A stretch of 12,664 bases of DNA from assembly GCA_964517215.1 (NCBI GenBank), contig CAZFBR010000095.1:1-12664 (forward strand). The letters run 5' to 3'. The translations under genes and the position numbers were made by a program. The notes beneath the pieces are model-generated. The model was not told the origin of the DNA and ran no database searches. It saw nothing but the letters and a program-made list of their open reading frames with translations. Source of the stretch: CAZFBR01 sp035353495 [NCBI: uncultured bacterium]. Lineage in GTDB: Bacteria; DAOPZR01. Shown piece by piece: positions 1 through 6,132 of the stretch. Position 1 is the first letter of the stretch, and each line of letters starts with the position of its first letter.

Positions 1-275
1 GGATCGACCAGGAGCAGCGCCTTGGCAATCCCCTGCTGCAGCGCGCCGGCCTGGCCGGTGAGCTCGCCGCCGTAGATGTTCGCCTTGACGTCGAACTTGT
101 CGGTGGTCGAGGTGGTCACGAACGGCGCCATGACCATGTCCACATACGCCGGACGCGGGAAATAATCCTTCACCTCGCGGTCATTGACCATGACCTTGCC
201 GGTGCCCGCCGTCATCCGCACCCGGGCGATCGAGGTTTTGCGCTTGCCAACTGCCATGAACGCTTCGCGAGCCAT
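1..275 (-). CDS. rpsI: 30S ribosomal protein S9 (partial, C-terminus beyond window)
   Basis: Small-subunit ribosomal protein S9, which binds 16S rRNA in the head of the 30S subunit. The first 91 residues are visible; the family is about 130 residues, so roughly the last 40, including the basic tail that reaches the P site, lie outside. Visible family signatures are VGKRKTSIARVRM near the N-terminus and GGELTGQAGALQQGIAKAL at about 69-87. The start at 275 follows a GGAGG with about 9 bases of spacing. A second Met at residue 7 (MAVGKRK) is the alternative start and matches the usual N-terminus of the family better. The gene lies 15 bp downstream of rplM, the conserved L13-S9 order, so the two are co-transcribed. 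Confidence 0.97.
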   Translation of the reverse strand, partial: MAREAFMAVGKRKTSIARVRMTAGTGKVMVNDREVKDYFPRPAYVDMVMAPFVTTSTTDKFDVKANIYGGELTGQAGALQQGIAKALLLVD

Positions 276-290
276 TGTCCTTTTCCTCCG

Positions 291-719
291 TTACTTGACC
301 GCAACCGGCTTTTGCGCCGCATGCTTGTGCTCCGCGTCGCGGAACAGCCGCAGGCGCGTCTTCATCTTCGAGCCCAGTTTGTTCTTCGGCAGCATGCGTT
401 CCACCGCCATGCGCACCGCCAGTTCCGGCTTGAGCTGCATGATCTCACGGTAGCCCTTCTCCTTGAAGCCGTCGGGATACAGCGAGTGGTACTGCAGTTT
501 CTTCTGGTCGAGTTTGCGTCCGGTCAGCCTGACCTGGGCGCAGTTGATCACGACGACAAAATCGCCGCAATCGACCGCAGGATGGTACTCGGGCTTGTCT
601 TTGCCCATGAGCGCAACCGCGATCTGCGTCGACAGCCGCCCCAGCACTTTGCCCTTGGCGTCAAACAGCCGCGAGCCGCGCGGCACCCGGTCCGCGGGAA
701 TAAATGGCGTCTTGCCCAT
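291..719 (-). CDS. rplM: 50S ribosomal protein L13
   Basis: Large-subunit ribosomal protein L13 (142 aa, normal family length), an early-assembly 23S rRNA-binding protein. Family features seen: GKVLGRLSTQIAVALMGKDKP near residues 24-44, then DCGDFVVVINCAQVRLTG, YHSLYPDGFKE, VERMLPKNKLG, and a C-terminal block ending AEHKHAAQKP. The usual WYVVDA near the N-terminus is replaced by RLFDA. The start ATG at 719 was chosen over a non-ATG start at 746 because AAGGAG (727-732) sits about 7 bases upstream and MGKTPFIPADRV is a sensible N-terminus. First gene of the rplM-rpsI operon, with a strong promoter at 789-818. A short leader (720-782) could pair close to the ribosome-binding site (see findings). 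Confidence 0.97.
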   Translation of the reverse strand: MGKTPFIPADRVPRGSRLFDAKGKVLGRLSTQIAVALMGKDKPEYHPAVDCGDFVVVINCAQVRLTGRKLDQKKLQYHSLYPDGFKEKGYREIMQLKPELAVRMAVERMLPKNKLGSKMKTRLRLFRDAEHKHAAQKPVAVK

Positions 720-788
720 ACTGCCTCTCCTTGCACTACTGCACACTCTATCCGTTTCCGGTGAGTTGCCAGCGTTATGCGAGTGCTG

Positions 789-818
789 ACTATACTATAT
801 CGCGCTGCTGCTTGTCAA
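789..818 (-). promoter_or_regulatory. Sigma70-type promoter of rplM-rpsI
   Basis: On the minus strand, TTGACA (813-818, perfect -35) is followed by an 18-bp spacer and TATAGT (789-794, -10). A second overlapping TATAGT lies at 794-799 but its spacer of 13 bp is too short. Predicted transcription start is near 782, giving a leader of about 62 nt. The promoter lies between the end of hicA and rplM, so the ribosomal genes do not depend on readthrough from the toxin-antitoxin pair. Confidence 0.8.
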
Positions 819-835
819 GCGGCACAACCGGCTTT

Positions 836-1060
836 TCACAAATCCTGAAAATACTCAGCGCTCATTTCCGCATCACGCAATATGCTTTTCAGGATTTTTG
901 GATGCAGCGTTTTACCCGCATGCATTGGCACGGTTACCCGGCATCCGTGCCGGTTGCGCAACACCCGATGGCTACCGCTTTGTCGGACAATCGCAAACCC
1001 CGCGCGTTCCAGCGCTTTCACCACCACCGCCGCAGTCAGGCGCGGCAGTTTCGGCGTCAT
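836..1060 (-). CDS. hicA: HicA-family mRNA interferase toxin (YcfA type)
   Basis: Toxin of a type II HicAB module; HicA proteins are small double-stranded-RNA-binding-fold ribonucleases that cleave mRNA. The 74-aa length is typical. The protein shows GSHRVLRNRHGCRVTVPMHAGK, containing the conserved catalytic His in the GSH motif, followed by TLHPKILKSILRDAEMS and an acidic tail. The start ATG at 1060 overlaps the hicB stop in an ATGA arrangement, so translation is coupled to the antitoxin. No missing key residue is apparent, so the toxin looks active. No terminator with a T tract follows; transcription may run into the rplM promoter region. The last ~60 bp of the gene hold a 12-bp inverted repeat. 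Confidence 0.93.
   Translation of the reverse strand: MTPKLPRLTAAVVVKALERAGFAIVRQSGSHRVLRNRHGCRVTVPMHAGKTLHPKILKSILRDAEMSAEYFQDL
840..897. repeat. 12-bp perfect inverted repeat inside the 3' end of hicA
   Basis: AAATCCTGAAAA (840-851) and its exact reverse complement TTTTCAGGATTT (886-897) are separated by 34 bp, all within the hicA coding region. In the transcript this could form a 12-bp stem near the stop codon. It could be chance, but it is AT-rich in a GC-rich setting, which makes it stand out. Confidence 0.6.
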
Positions 1061-1281
1061 ACCGCAATGTCAAGCGAAGTCAGGCTCACTGCCTGCAGTT
1101 GCGGGATCTCCTCCCCCGCATTGCGACGGTCCTCGATATGCAGTTTGATGGCGTCAGTGATATTGGTCATGGCTTCTTCGTATGTATCGCCTTGCGCGTA
1201 GCACCCTTGCAGGGCAGGGCAAAATGCGTAATAACCATCGGTATCTTTTTCCACAACTACCGGAAACCTGTACTGATCCAT
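1057..1281 (-). CDS. hicB: HicB-family antitoxin (short form, UPF0150)
   Basis: Antitoxin partner of the downstream hicA. The 74-aa protein has the partial RNase-H-like HicB fold: YRFPVVVEKDTDGYYAFCPALQGCYAQGDT followed by the helix YEEAMTNITDAIKLHIED. It ends soon after this fold, without an obvious ribbon-helix-helix or helix-turn-helix DNA-binding domain, so it is the short HicB form and autorepression by direct DNA binding is not evident. The start ATG at 1281 is chosen because GAGGTGG lies about 5-7 bases upstream, the family N-terminus MDQYRFPVVVE fits, and the longer open frame (from 1344) would begin inside the promoter. hicB precedes hicA, with a 4-bp ATGA overlap. Confidence 0.92.
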   Translation of the reverse strand: MDQYRFPVVVEKDTDGYYAFCPALQGCYAQGDTYEEAMTNITDAIKLHIEDRRNAGEEIPQLQAVSLTSLDIAV

Positions 1282-1314
1282 AGGCCACCTCGCCACCGTC
1301 AGATTCGCACCGCT

Positions 1315-1344
1315 ATTATACCACAGCAGCAGACCCTCCAACAA
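1315..1344 (-). promoter_or_regulatory. Promoter of hicB-hicA
   Basis: Minus strand: TATAAT (1315-1320, consensus -10) with TTGTTG (1339-1344) 18 bp upstream as the -35. Predicted start near 1308 gives a leader of about 26 nt to the hicB ATG at 1281. The promoter lies in the 111-bp gap between hemW and hicB, so the module can be transcribed alone. I see no clear operator palindrome around it. Confidence 0.7.
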
Positions 1345-1392
1345 ACTCCGTACGTTGCAATCAATTTTTAGGCGGCATCCGGCGCAATGTGC

Positions 1393-2505
1393 TCATTCCA
1401 TCAGGTCGGCAATGATGGCGGACGACCAGCGCATCCCCTGGGCGGTAATCCACAGCCGCACGTCATCGTAGGCCAGATCCCCCGATTGCTGCCAGCGCGC
1501 CACCGCCGCGGGAAACTGCAGCACCGGATCGGAACCGAACCGTTCGCTGAATTCACAACGATCAATGCCATCGGCCATGCGCAAACCCAGAATCACCGCC
1601 TCGCGGCGCCGGATGGCATCGTCGATAATCTCCTCATCTTCGGCGGCGCACCCCCGGCTGGCGAGATAGGCGGCCAGATCCTCGCAGCGCCGCCAGCGTT
1701 TCCCCTGCCAGGTGGAGACCGCGCCCGGCCCGATGCCGATATAATCGCAGCCGCGCCAGTAATTGACATTGTGCCGGCAGCGGAATCCCGGCTGCGCCCA
1801 GTTGCTGACTTCATACTGCTCGTAGCCGCCCGCCGCCAGCGTTTCCTGCGCCGCGCGCAGCATGCGCACGGTATCATCCTCATCCGGCAGCAGCACGCTC
1901 CCCTCATTGACCCGGCGGGTGAGCAGCGTATCCTCGCCCAGCGTCAGGTCGTACAGCGACACATGCGGCGGGCGGTATCCCCGCGCCGCCACCAGCGATT
2001 CCTGCCAGCTGGCCGGGGTCTGGCCCGGCAGCCCGTAGATGAGGTCGATATTCCAGTTGTCCCATTCCGCCGCCAGCAGTTCCAGCGCCCGGCGCAGGTC
2101 CCCGTCGTTGCCGCCCCGGCCGAGCGCGGCCCGTTCCGTGTCGAGAAACGACTGCACGCCGACCGAGATTCGGGTAATGCCCAGCCCGCGCAGCAGATCA
2201 CACCGCGCCCGCGTCACCGTCTCCGGGCGCATTTCGATCGTCCACTCCGCCTTGGGCGGGACGCGCCACGCCTGATTGATGACCGTCACCAGCCGGATCA
2301 GTTCGCTGTCCGTCAGCAGGCCCGGGTTCCCCCCGCCGATATACACCGTGCCGACCTCCCGGTCCTGCCACTGCCCGATCTCATCCAGCATCACGGCGAG
2401 CACCTGCCGGCGCACCGCGTCGGGCACCACCACCGAAAAGAAATCGCAATAATCGCATTTCGCGGCGCAAAACGGGATGTGGACATACGCCCCGGCCGCC
2501 GTCAT
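1393..2505 (-). CDS. hemW: HemW-like radical SAM protein (heme chaperone family), motif variants
   Basis: Radical SAM protein of the HemN/HemW group; HemW proteins bind heme and are thought to hand it to target proteins, unlike true coproporphyrinogen dehydrogenases. Length 370 aa is normal. The [4Fe-4S] motif C13-x3-C17-x2-C20 follows AYVHIPF and lacks the extra Cys of HemN, as in HemW. Other landmarks: DLIYGLPGQT (154-163), YEVSNWA (231-237) and the HemW heme-binding HNVNYW (245-250), followed by GIGPGAVS. Several usually invariant places are altered: GGGTPS reads GGGNPG (57-62), the ExNP motif reads EMRP (91-94), and the His normally after LGR is missing (LGRGGN). Overlaps the glycosyltransferase gene by 4 bp (ATGA), so translationally coupled. 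Likely cytoplasmic. Confidence 0.9.
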   Translation of the reverse strand: MTAAGAYVHIPFCAAKCDYCDFFSVVVPDAVRRQVLAVMLDEIGQWQDREVGTVYIGGGNPGLLTDSELIRLVTVINQAWRVPPKAEWTIEMRPETVTRARCDLLRGLGITRISVGVQSFLDTERAALGRGGNDGDLRRALELLAAEWDNWNIDLIYGLPGQTPASWQESLVAARGYRPPHVSLYDLTLGEDTLLTRRVNEGSVLLPDEDDTVRMLRAAQETLAAGGYEQYEVSNWAQPGFRCRHNVNYWRGCDYIGIGPGAVSTWQGKRWRRCEDLAAYLASRGCAAEDEEIIDDAIRRREAVILGLRMADGIDRCEFSERFGSDPVLQFPAAVARWQQSGDLAYDDVRLWITAQGMRWSSAIIADLME

Positions 2506-3731
2506 GACCGCCGCCGTCCGGCCCGCCAGCGGTCATGCGCCGCCGTCAGCCCGGCCGCCGCCCAGATGGCCAGCAGCGGATGCAGCGGCAGGCGGAAACG
2601 CAGCGTGCCGTAGTAGACCGCCACGAACGCCAGCATAAACGCCAGATAGGCATACAGCGGCCAGGCCAGCCGCCAGCTGCCGCGCAGTTGCCACATGCCC
2701 CAGAGCATGAACGGCAGCAGCGGCGCAAACCAGGCCAGCGACAGCGCCTGCTGATACCAGGCGGTATGGCCCGACGATTCCGCCGGCACCAGCGCCCAGA
2801 CGCGCGCCAGCTTGACCAGGGCCATGCGCAGCGTGTGCAGCGGCCGCTCCGCCATGTAGGTCAGCGCCAGGCGTGTCAGCGTGCGATTGAGCACATGCTC
2901 GTTCATCGCCGTGGAATTGGGCACATCGCGATCAATATCGTAATCGATGCCCTGGCCCATCCCGCCGCCGAGATGATTGCAGGGATTGTTCCCCGCATAC
3001 AGCGCCATCCCCGACTGGTTGGTGACGGGAACGAAGGCATGAAACACATTGTAGTTGCGGATAATCCACGGCAGCATGACCGCGACCGTCATCAGCCCCA
3101 CCACCGCTATCTCCAGCAGCCGCCGCCGGCGCGGCGCGCCGCCGTACCACCACCAGCCAAGCGCAAACAGCGGGAAATATCCCTGCAGCACGGGGCGGGT
3201 CAGCGCCGAGAAGCCAAGCACCGCGCCGGCGAGCAGCCACCATGCCAGCCCGCGCGGCCGCGCCCCCGCCTCCACCAGCAGCCAGAGCAGCAGCAGCGCG
3301 AGAAAGGTAAACAGGGTCTCCGTCAGCAGCAGCACGGAGAAATAGAAGGTGAACGGATCCAGCGCCAGCACCGCCACCGCCGCAACCCCCGTCCACTCGC
3401 CGCAGCCCAGCCGCCGCGCCAGTTTCCACACCAGCAGCTGGATGCCGATCACCAGCAGTCCCTGCGCCAGCAGCGTCACGAGGAACGGCCGCGGAGTCAG
3501 CCCGAACGGCGCAGTCAGCAGCAGCGGATACAGCGGCGCATACCACGCCTTCATGCCGTTGCAGTCGAACCCGTTGCCGGCAACCAGGTTCTGGGCGATC
3601 ATCACGTACGCGCCCGCATCCGTGCCGACCAGATGCCGCTCGCCGATAAACAGCCCCGCCCCCAGATGATTCAGCAGCGTCAACGCCGCGAGCAGCCACA
3701 ACCACGTTGCCGGCCGGCGCAGCACGGTCAT
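2502..3731 (-). CDS. GT39-like membrane glycosyltransferase (PMT_2/ArnT-type)
   Basis: Integral membrane protein of 409 aa with roughly ten hydrophobic segments, of the dolichyl/undecaprenyl-phosphate-sugar-dependent glycosyltransferase class. The first membrane helix (about 8-29) is followed by GTDAGAYVMIAQNLVAGNGF (36-55), the pattern of the first outer loop in this family, with D38 the likely catalytic acid. ALTRPVLQGYFPLF and WIIRNYNVFHAFVPVTNQSG are further family-style blocks; the end is typical (RLPLHPLLAIWAAAGL). It should act on the outer face of the inner membrane; the acceptor cannot be read from sequence. The start ATG at 3731 is preferred to an in-frame TTG at 3782, but both have the same 12-bp GC-rich repeat just upstream and neither has a strong ribosome-binding site. 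Its stop overlaps the hemW start. Confidence 0.85.
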   Translation of the reverse strand: MTVLRRPATWLWLLAALTLLNHLGAGLFIGERHLVGTDAGAYVMIAQNLVAGNGFDCNGMKAWYAPLYPLLLTAPFGLTPRPFLVTLLAQGLLVIGIQLLVWKLARRLGCGEWTGVAAVAVLALDPFTFYFSVLLLTETLFTFLALLLLWLLVEAGARPRGLAWWLLAGAVLGFSALTRPVLQGYFPLFALGWWWYGGAPRRRRLLEIAVVGLMTVAVMLPWIIRNYNVFHAFVPVTNQSGMALYAGNNPCNHLGGGMGQGIDYDIDRDVPNSTAMNEHVLNRTLTRLALTYMAERPLHTLRMALVKLARVWALVPAESSGHTAWYQQALSLAWFAPLLPFMLWGMWQLRGSWRLAWPLYAYLAFMLAFVAVYYGTLRFRLPLHPLLAIWAAAGLTAAHDRWRAGRRRS

Positions 3732-3797
3732 GCCGGCACCGCCGCGCAGGCACCGCCGGCCGCCGCGCCGGTCGGCGCGCAAACCGCCGGCACCGCC
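3732..3797 (-). repeat. 12-bp direct repeat and 6-bp hairpin before the glycosyltransferase
   Basis: GCCGGCACCGCC occurs at 3732-3743 and again at 3786-3797, 54 bp (18 codons) apart. On the coding strand one copy directly precedes the ATG at 3731 and the other lies 3 bases before the in-frame TTG at 3782. Between them is a perfect hairpin CGCGCC-GGTC-GGCGCG (3764-3779). The 97-bp gap to the transaldolase gene otherwise holds only GC-rich sequence. Confidence 0.55.
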
Positions 3798-3828
3798 AGC
3801 CGCACCGGGGACGAGCCGAAAACAGCGC

Positions 3829-4491
3829 TCACAGGGCCGTCACGTCCGCACGGAAGCGCGCCAGCGCATCGTCAGTCAGCGGATGGGTCACCAGGCCGGC
3901 GAGCAGCGGCAGCGGCAGGGTCAGGTCGGGCGCACCCAGTTCCAGCAGGCGTTCGACTTCGTCACGCGTTTTCACGCTTGCCACCAGCAGCCGCAGCGTC
4001 GACCCGCGGTGCTGCAGCGCGCGCAGCATGCCCGCCACCAGCGCCAGCCCGTCCCCCGCTTGTTCGGTGTAGCGATGGCAATAGGGTGCCGCCCACTGCG
4101 CCCCCGCCTCAGCCGCCAGCAGCACCTGCGCCACCGAGAAAACCGCCGTCACCGCCGTCGGGCAGCCGCGTTTCGCCAGAACCGCGCACACCTCGATCCC
4201 GACCGGGGTGCAGGGGATTTTCAAAATCAGCCGGTTGGGCGCCAGCGCCAGCAGTTGCTCGCCCGCGCGCAGCATCGCCGCGCGTTCGCCTTCACCAACC
4301 TGCGCGAAAACCGGCCGCGCCGTCGCCGCCACCACACTGCGCAGCACGTCGCCGTACCGTTCCAACGACAGCGAGCCGCCCCCCGCCGCGCGCGCCACCA
4401 GCGTCGGATTGGTCGTCACCCCCGCACACCAGGGGAGTTGTTCCGCCACACGTATATCATCCGGTTGTGCTGAATCAAGGTAGAATGCCAT
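3829..4491 (-). CDS. Small transaldolase / fructose-6-phosphate aldolase family protein
   Basis: Class I aldolase of the short transaldolase (TalC/FSA) group, 220 aa as expected for this group. The Schiff-base lysine is K91 in LILKIPCTPVGIE; the N-terminal FYLDSA places the conserved Asp at D6, and GVTTNPTL (24-31) is the family signature. The region TAVFSVAQVLLAAEAGAQWAAPY matches the family, but the usual SPFVGR reads APYCHR, so substrate choice may differ. Expected reaction: transfer or cleavage of a dihydroxyacetone unit on sugar phosphates in the cytoplasm; I cannot separate transaldolase from fructose-6-phosphate aldolase activity. The ATG at 4491 has GGAAAGG just upstream. It heads the unit that runs through the glycosyltransferase to hemW. 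Confidence 0.9.
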   Translation of the reverse strand: MAFYLDSAQPDDIRVAEQLPWCAGVTTNPTLVARAAGGGSLSLERYGDVLRSVVAATARPVFAQVGEGERAAMLRAGEQLLALAPNRLILKIPCTPVGIEVCAVLAKRGCPTAVTAVFSVAQVLLAAEAGAQWAAPYCHRYTEQAGDGLALVAGMLRALQHRGSTLRLLVASVKTRDEVERLLELGAPDLTLPLPLLAGLVTHPLTDDALARFRADVTAL

Positions 4492-4520
4492 ATCCTTTCC
4501 GCAAAGAAACGAACATACTG

Positions 4521-4549
4521 ATTATACTACCCTTGCCCAATCGCAGCAA
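4521..4549 (-). promoter_or_regulatory. Promoter of the transaldolase-glycosyltransferase-hemW unit
   Basis: Minus strand: TATAAT (4521-4526) with TTGCTG (4544-4549) 17 bp upstream. The -10 is perfect and the -35 matches TTG only. Predicted start near 4514, about 23 nt before the ATG at 4491. It lies in the 255-bp divergent gap 4492-4746. Confidence 0.65.
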
Positions 4550-4683
4550 GCGCCTCCCCAATAACCGGGACAGTATACTCTATTCCCTCCCGTTCATCGC
4601 GCGCCGTTGCACGCGCAATACCAGACGGGCCCGGTGCCCCCCGACCGGCAGCGGCAGCATACTCACGCGCTCCGCACATCCGG

Positions 4684-4712
4684 TTGCGACGACAGCGGCA
4701 ATTTGCTACGCT
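4684..4712 (+). promoter_or_regulatory. Candidate promoter of the STAS-flippase-like unit
   Basis: Plus strand: TTGCGA (4684-4689), 17-bp spacer, TACGCT (4707-4712). The boxes are imperfect (4/6 and 3/6), but spacing is ideal and the predicted start would lie about 15 bases before the ribosome-binding site at 4734. Another -10-like TATACT at 4574-4579 has no fitting -35. Confidence 0.35.
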
Positions 4713-4733
4713 CACCGGCGGCGAACTTCGCCC

Positions 4734-4738
4734 GGAGG
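4734..4738 (+). promoter_or_regulatory. Ribosome-binding site deciding the GTG start of the STAS gene
   Basis: GGAGG lies 8 bases before the GTG at 4747. It places the start there and not at the upstream in-frame TTG (4684), which would also fall inside the candidate promoter. Confidence 0.8.
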
Positions 4739-4746
4739 AACGGCCC

Positions 4747-5091
4747 GTGAATATTCGCGAAGAGAACGGCGTCACCATCGTCACCATGGTCCCGAAATTC
4801 GACGCCTTTGCCCCGCGGCGCGACGAACCCCAGCTCATCCAGCTGGTGAAGGACGGGGTGCGCGCGCTGGTCTGCGATTTCTCCGGAACCACCTTCATCT
4901 CCAGTTCCGGCCTGCGCGTGGTGCACGCGCTGGCGCAATCGCTGAACAGCGTCAAGGGAAAGTTCGCCGTCTGCGGGCTGTCGGAGCCGGTGGCCAAGGT
5001 CTTCAGCATGGCGGGCTTCGACAAGATCATCGCCATCCATCCCGACGCCGCCAGCGCGGTCGCCGCGCTCAGCGGCGGCACGTCCGCCTGA
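4747..5091 (+). CDS. STAS-domain protein (anti-sigma-factor antagonist-like)
   Basis: Single STAS domain of 114 aa, of the SpoIIAA/anti-anti-sigma type. The core block is LVCDFSGTTFISSSGLRVV (41-59); S54 aligns with the serine phosphorylated in SpoIIAA-like proteins, while the Asp usually before the SSG reads Ser (S52). The rest follows the fold: an N-terminal strand pair NGVTIVTMVPKFD, a C-terminal VCGLSEPVAKVFSMAGFDKII helix-strand unit. In known systems such proteins switch by phosphorylation through a serine kinase and a phosphatase; neither lies nearby. The start is GTG (4747) with a good GGAGG. Only 5 bp separate it from the membrane protein downstream, so the two probably work in the same process. 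Cytoplasmic. Confidence 0.88.
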   Translation: MNIREENGVTIVTMVPKFDAFAPRRDEPQLIQLVKDGVRALVCDFSGTTFISSSGLRVVHALAQSLNSVKGKFAVCGLSEPVAKVFSMAGFDKIIAIHPDAASAVAALSGGTSA

Positions 5092-5096
5092 TCTGC

Positions 5097-6131
5097 ATGG
5101 GCAATACCATCAAGCTGCTGGTCAGCATTGCCATCATCATCGCCGTGCTGGCCATCGTCCTGAACGGGGTCTCGCTCCGCGAGCTGGGCGGCGCCTTCGC
5201 CCGGGTGCAATGGTCGTGGTTCCTGCTGGGAATGCTGGTCTGCCTGCTCATCTTCTGGCTGCGCGCCCTGCGCTGGGGCATTCTGCTCAACCATCTGCGG
5301 CCGATAACCACCCGGCGCATGTTCCAGTATTTCCTGGCGGGCTCATTCGGCAATTTCCTGCCCGCCCGCGCGGGCGAATTCATCCGCGCCTACATCATCA
5401 GCGAGCGCGAGAAGGTCCCTTTTTCCGCCTCGCTTGCCACCATCGTCCTCGAGCGGCTGTTCGACATGTTCTTTGTTCTGCTCTTCCTCGCCATCCTCTT
5501 TGCCGCGCGGGCCGACGTTTTTGCCAGCGCACTGACCTTTGCCGCCGGCGGGCGCGAATGGAACCTGGCCACGGTCCTGCAGCAGTTCGGCTATGTCAGC
5601 TTTGTCCTGTCGCTGGGGCTGCTCGCCTTCTCGCTCTGCCTGCACTTCCGGCCGGCATTCACCCTGCGCTGCACCAACGCCTTTCTGCGCCCGCTCCCCG
5701 CCAAGGTTGCCGCAAAGATTGACGGCATCATTCGCATGTTCCTGCAGGGGCTGGGCGTGCTGGGCAACCGCCGGGACCTGGTCGTCACCATCCTGCTCAG
5801 CGCCCTGCTCTGGGTTCTGAGCATCGTCAACTATGTCCCGTTCTTCCCCGCCTGCAATGCCGTGCCCAACACCGATTATGCGACCGCCGGACTCATGGTC
5901 GTGGTCTTCGTCGCGGCGTTCATCACCATCATCCCGTCGCCCGGATTCCTCGGCAGCTATCAGCTGGCCTGCACCATCGCGCTGGCCGACATCCTCGGCA
6001 TTCCCAAAGTGGATGCCGTGGCGTACGGCTTCGTCGCCTGGGCCGCCGGGTTCGCGCCCATCCTCGTTCTCGGACCCATCTACCTCATGAAATTCGGGAT
6101 TTCCATCACCAGCATCAGGAAACCGGACTGA
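5097..6131 (+). CDS. LPG synthase-type integral membrane protein (UPF0104 / flippase-like)
   Basis: Multi-pass membrane protein of 344 aa belonging to the lysylphosphatidylglycerol-synthase transmembrane family (the MprF flippase-like domain without the synthase domain). Family blocks: WFLLGMLVCLLIFWLRALRW (41-60), GNFLPARAGEFIRAY (85-99), a helix ATIVLERLFDMFFVLLFL, and PSPGFLGSYQLACTIALAD near the C-terminus. Members are linked to lipid or glycan precursor movement across the inner membrane, but the substrate of this one is unknown. There is no good ribosome-binding site before the ATG at 5097, so translation probably depends on coupling to the STAS gene ending 5 bp earlier. Its stop lies 1 bp from the stop of the convergent gene; no terminator is visible between them. 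Confidence 0.88.
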   Translation: MGNTIKLLVSIAIIIAVLAIVLNGVSLRELGGAFARVQWSWFLLGMLVCLLIFWLRALRWGILLNHLRPITTRRMFQYFLAGSFGNFLPARAGEFIRAYIISEREKVPFSASLATIVLERLFDMFFVLLFLAILFAARADVFASALTFAAGGREWNLATVLQQFGYVSFVLSLGLLAFSLCLHFRPAFTLRCTNAFLRPLPAKVAAKIDGIIRMFLQGLGVLGNRRDLVVTILLSALLWVLSIVNYVPFFPACNAVPNTDYATAGLMVVVFVAAFITIIPSPGFLGSYQLACTIALADILGIPKVDAVAYGFVAWAAGFAPILVLGPIYLMKFGISITSIRKPD

Positions 6132-6132
6132 T

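Noticed and set aside
1282-1344. Upstream extension of hicB by 21 codons
   Set aside because: It would begin inside the promoter -35/-10 region; the ATG at 1281 has a ribosome-binding site and the family's N-terminus.
1345-1392. Possible terminator of hemW (GC-rich imperfect hairpin with an A5 run)
   Set aside because: The stem is only three pairs before a mismatch, and on the coding strand the run following is A, not T.
1387-2613. 408-codon plus-strand open frame opposite hemW
   Set aside because: Shadow of hemW, with Arg/Pro/His-rich composition and no ribosome-binding site.
2535-6131. Very long plus-strand open frame (1198 codons) running antisense to the glycosyltransferase and transaldolase genes and into the flippase-like gene
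   Set aside because: Only the part from 5097 has recognisable protein sequence. The rest is Arg/Pro/Gln-rich shadow sequence from the GC-rich opposite strand and also crosses an intergenic region with promoters.
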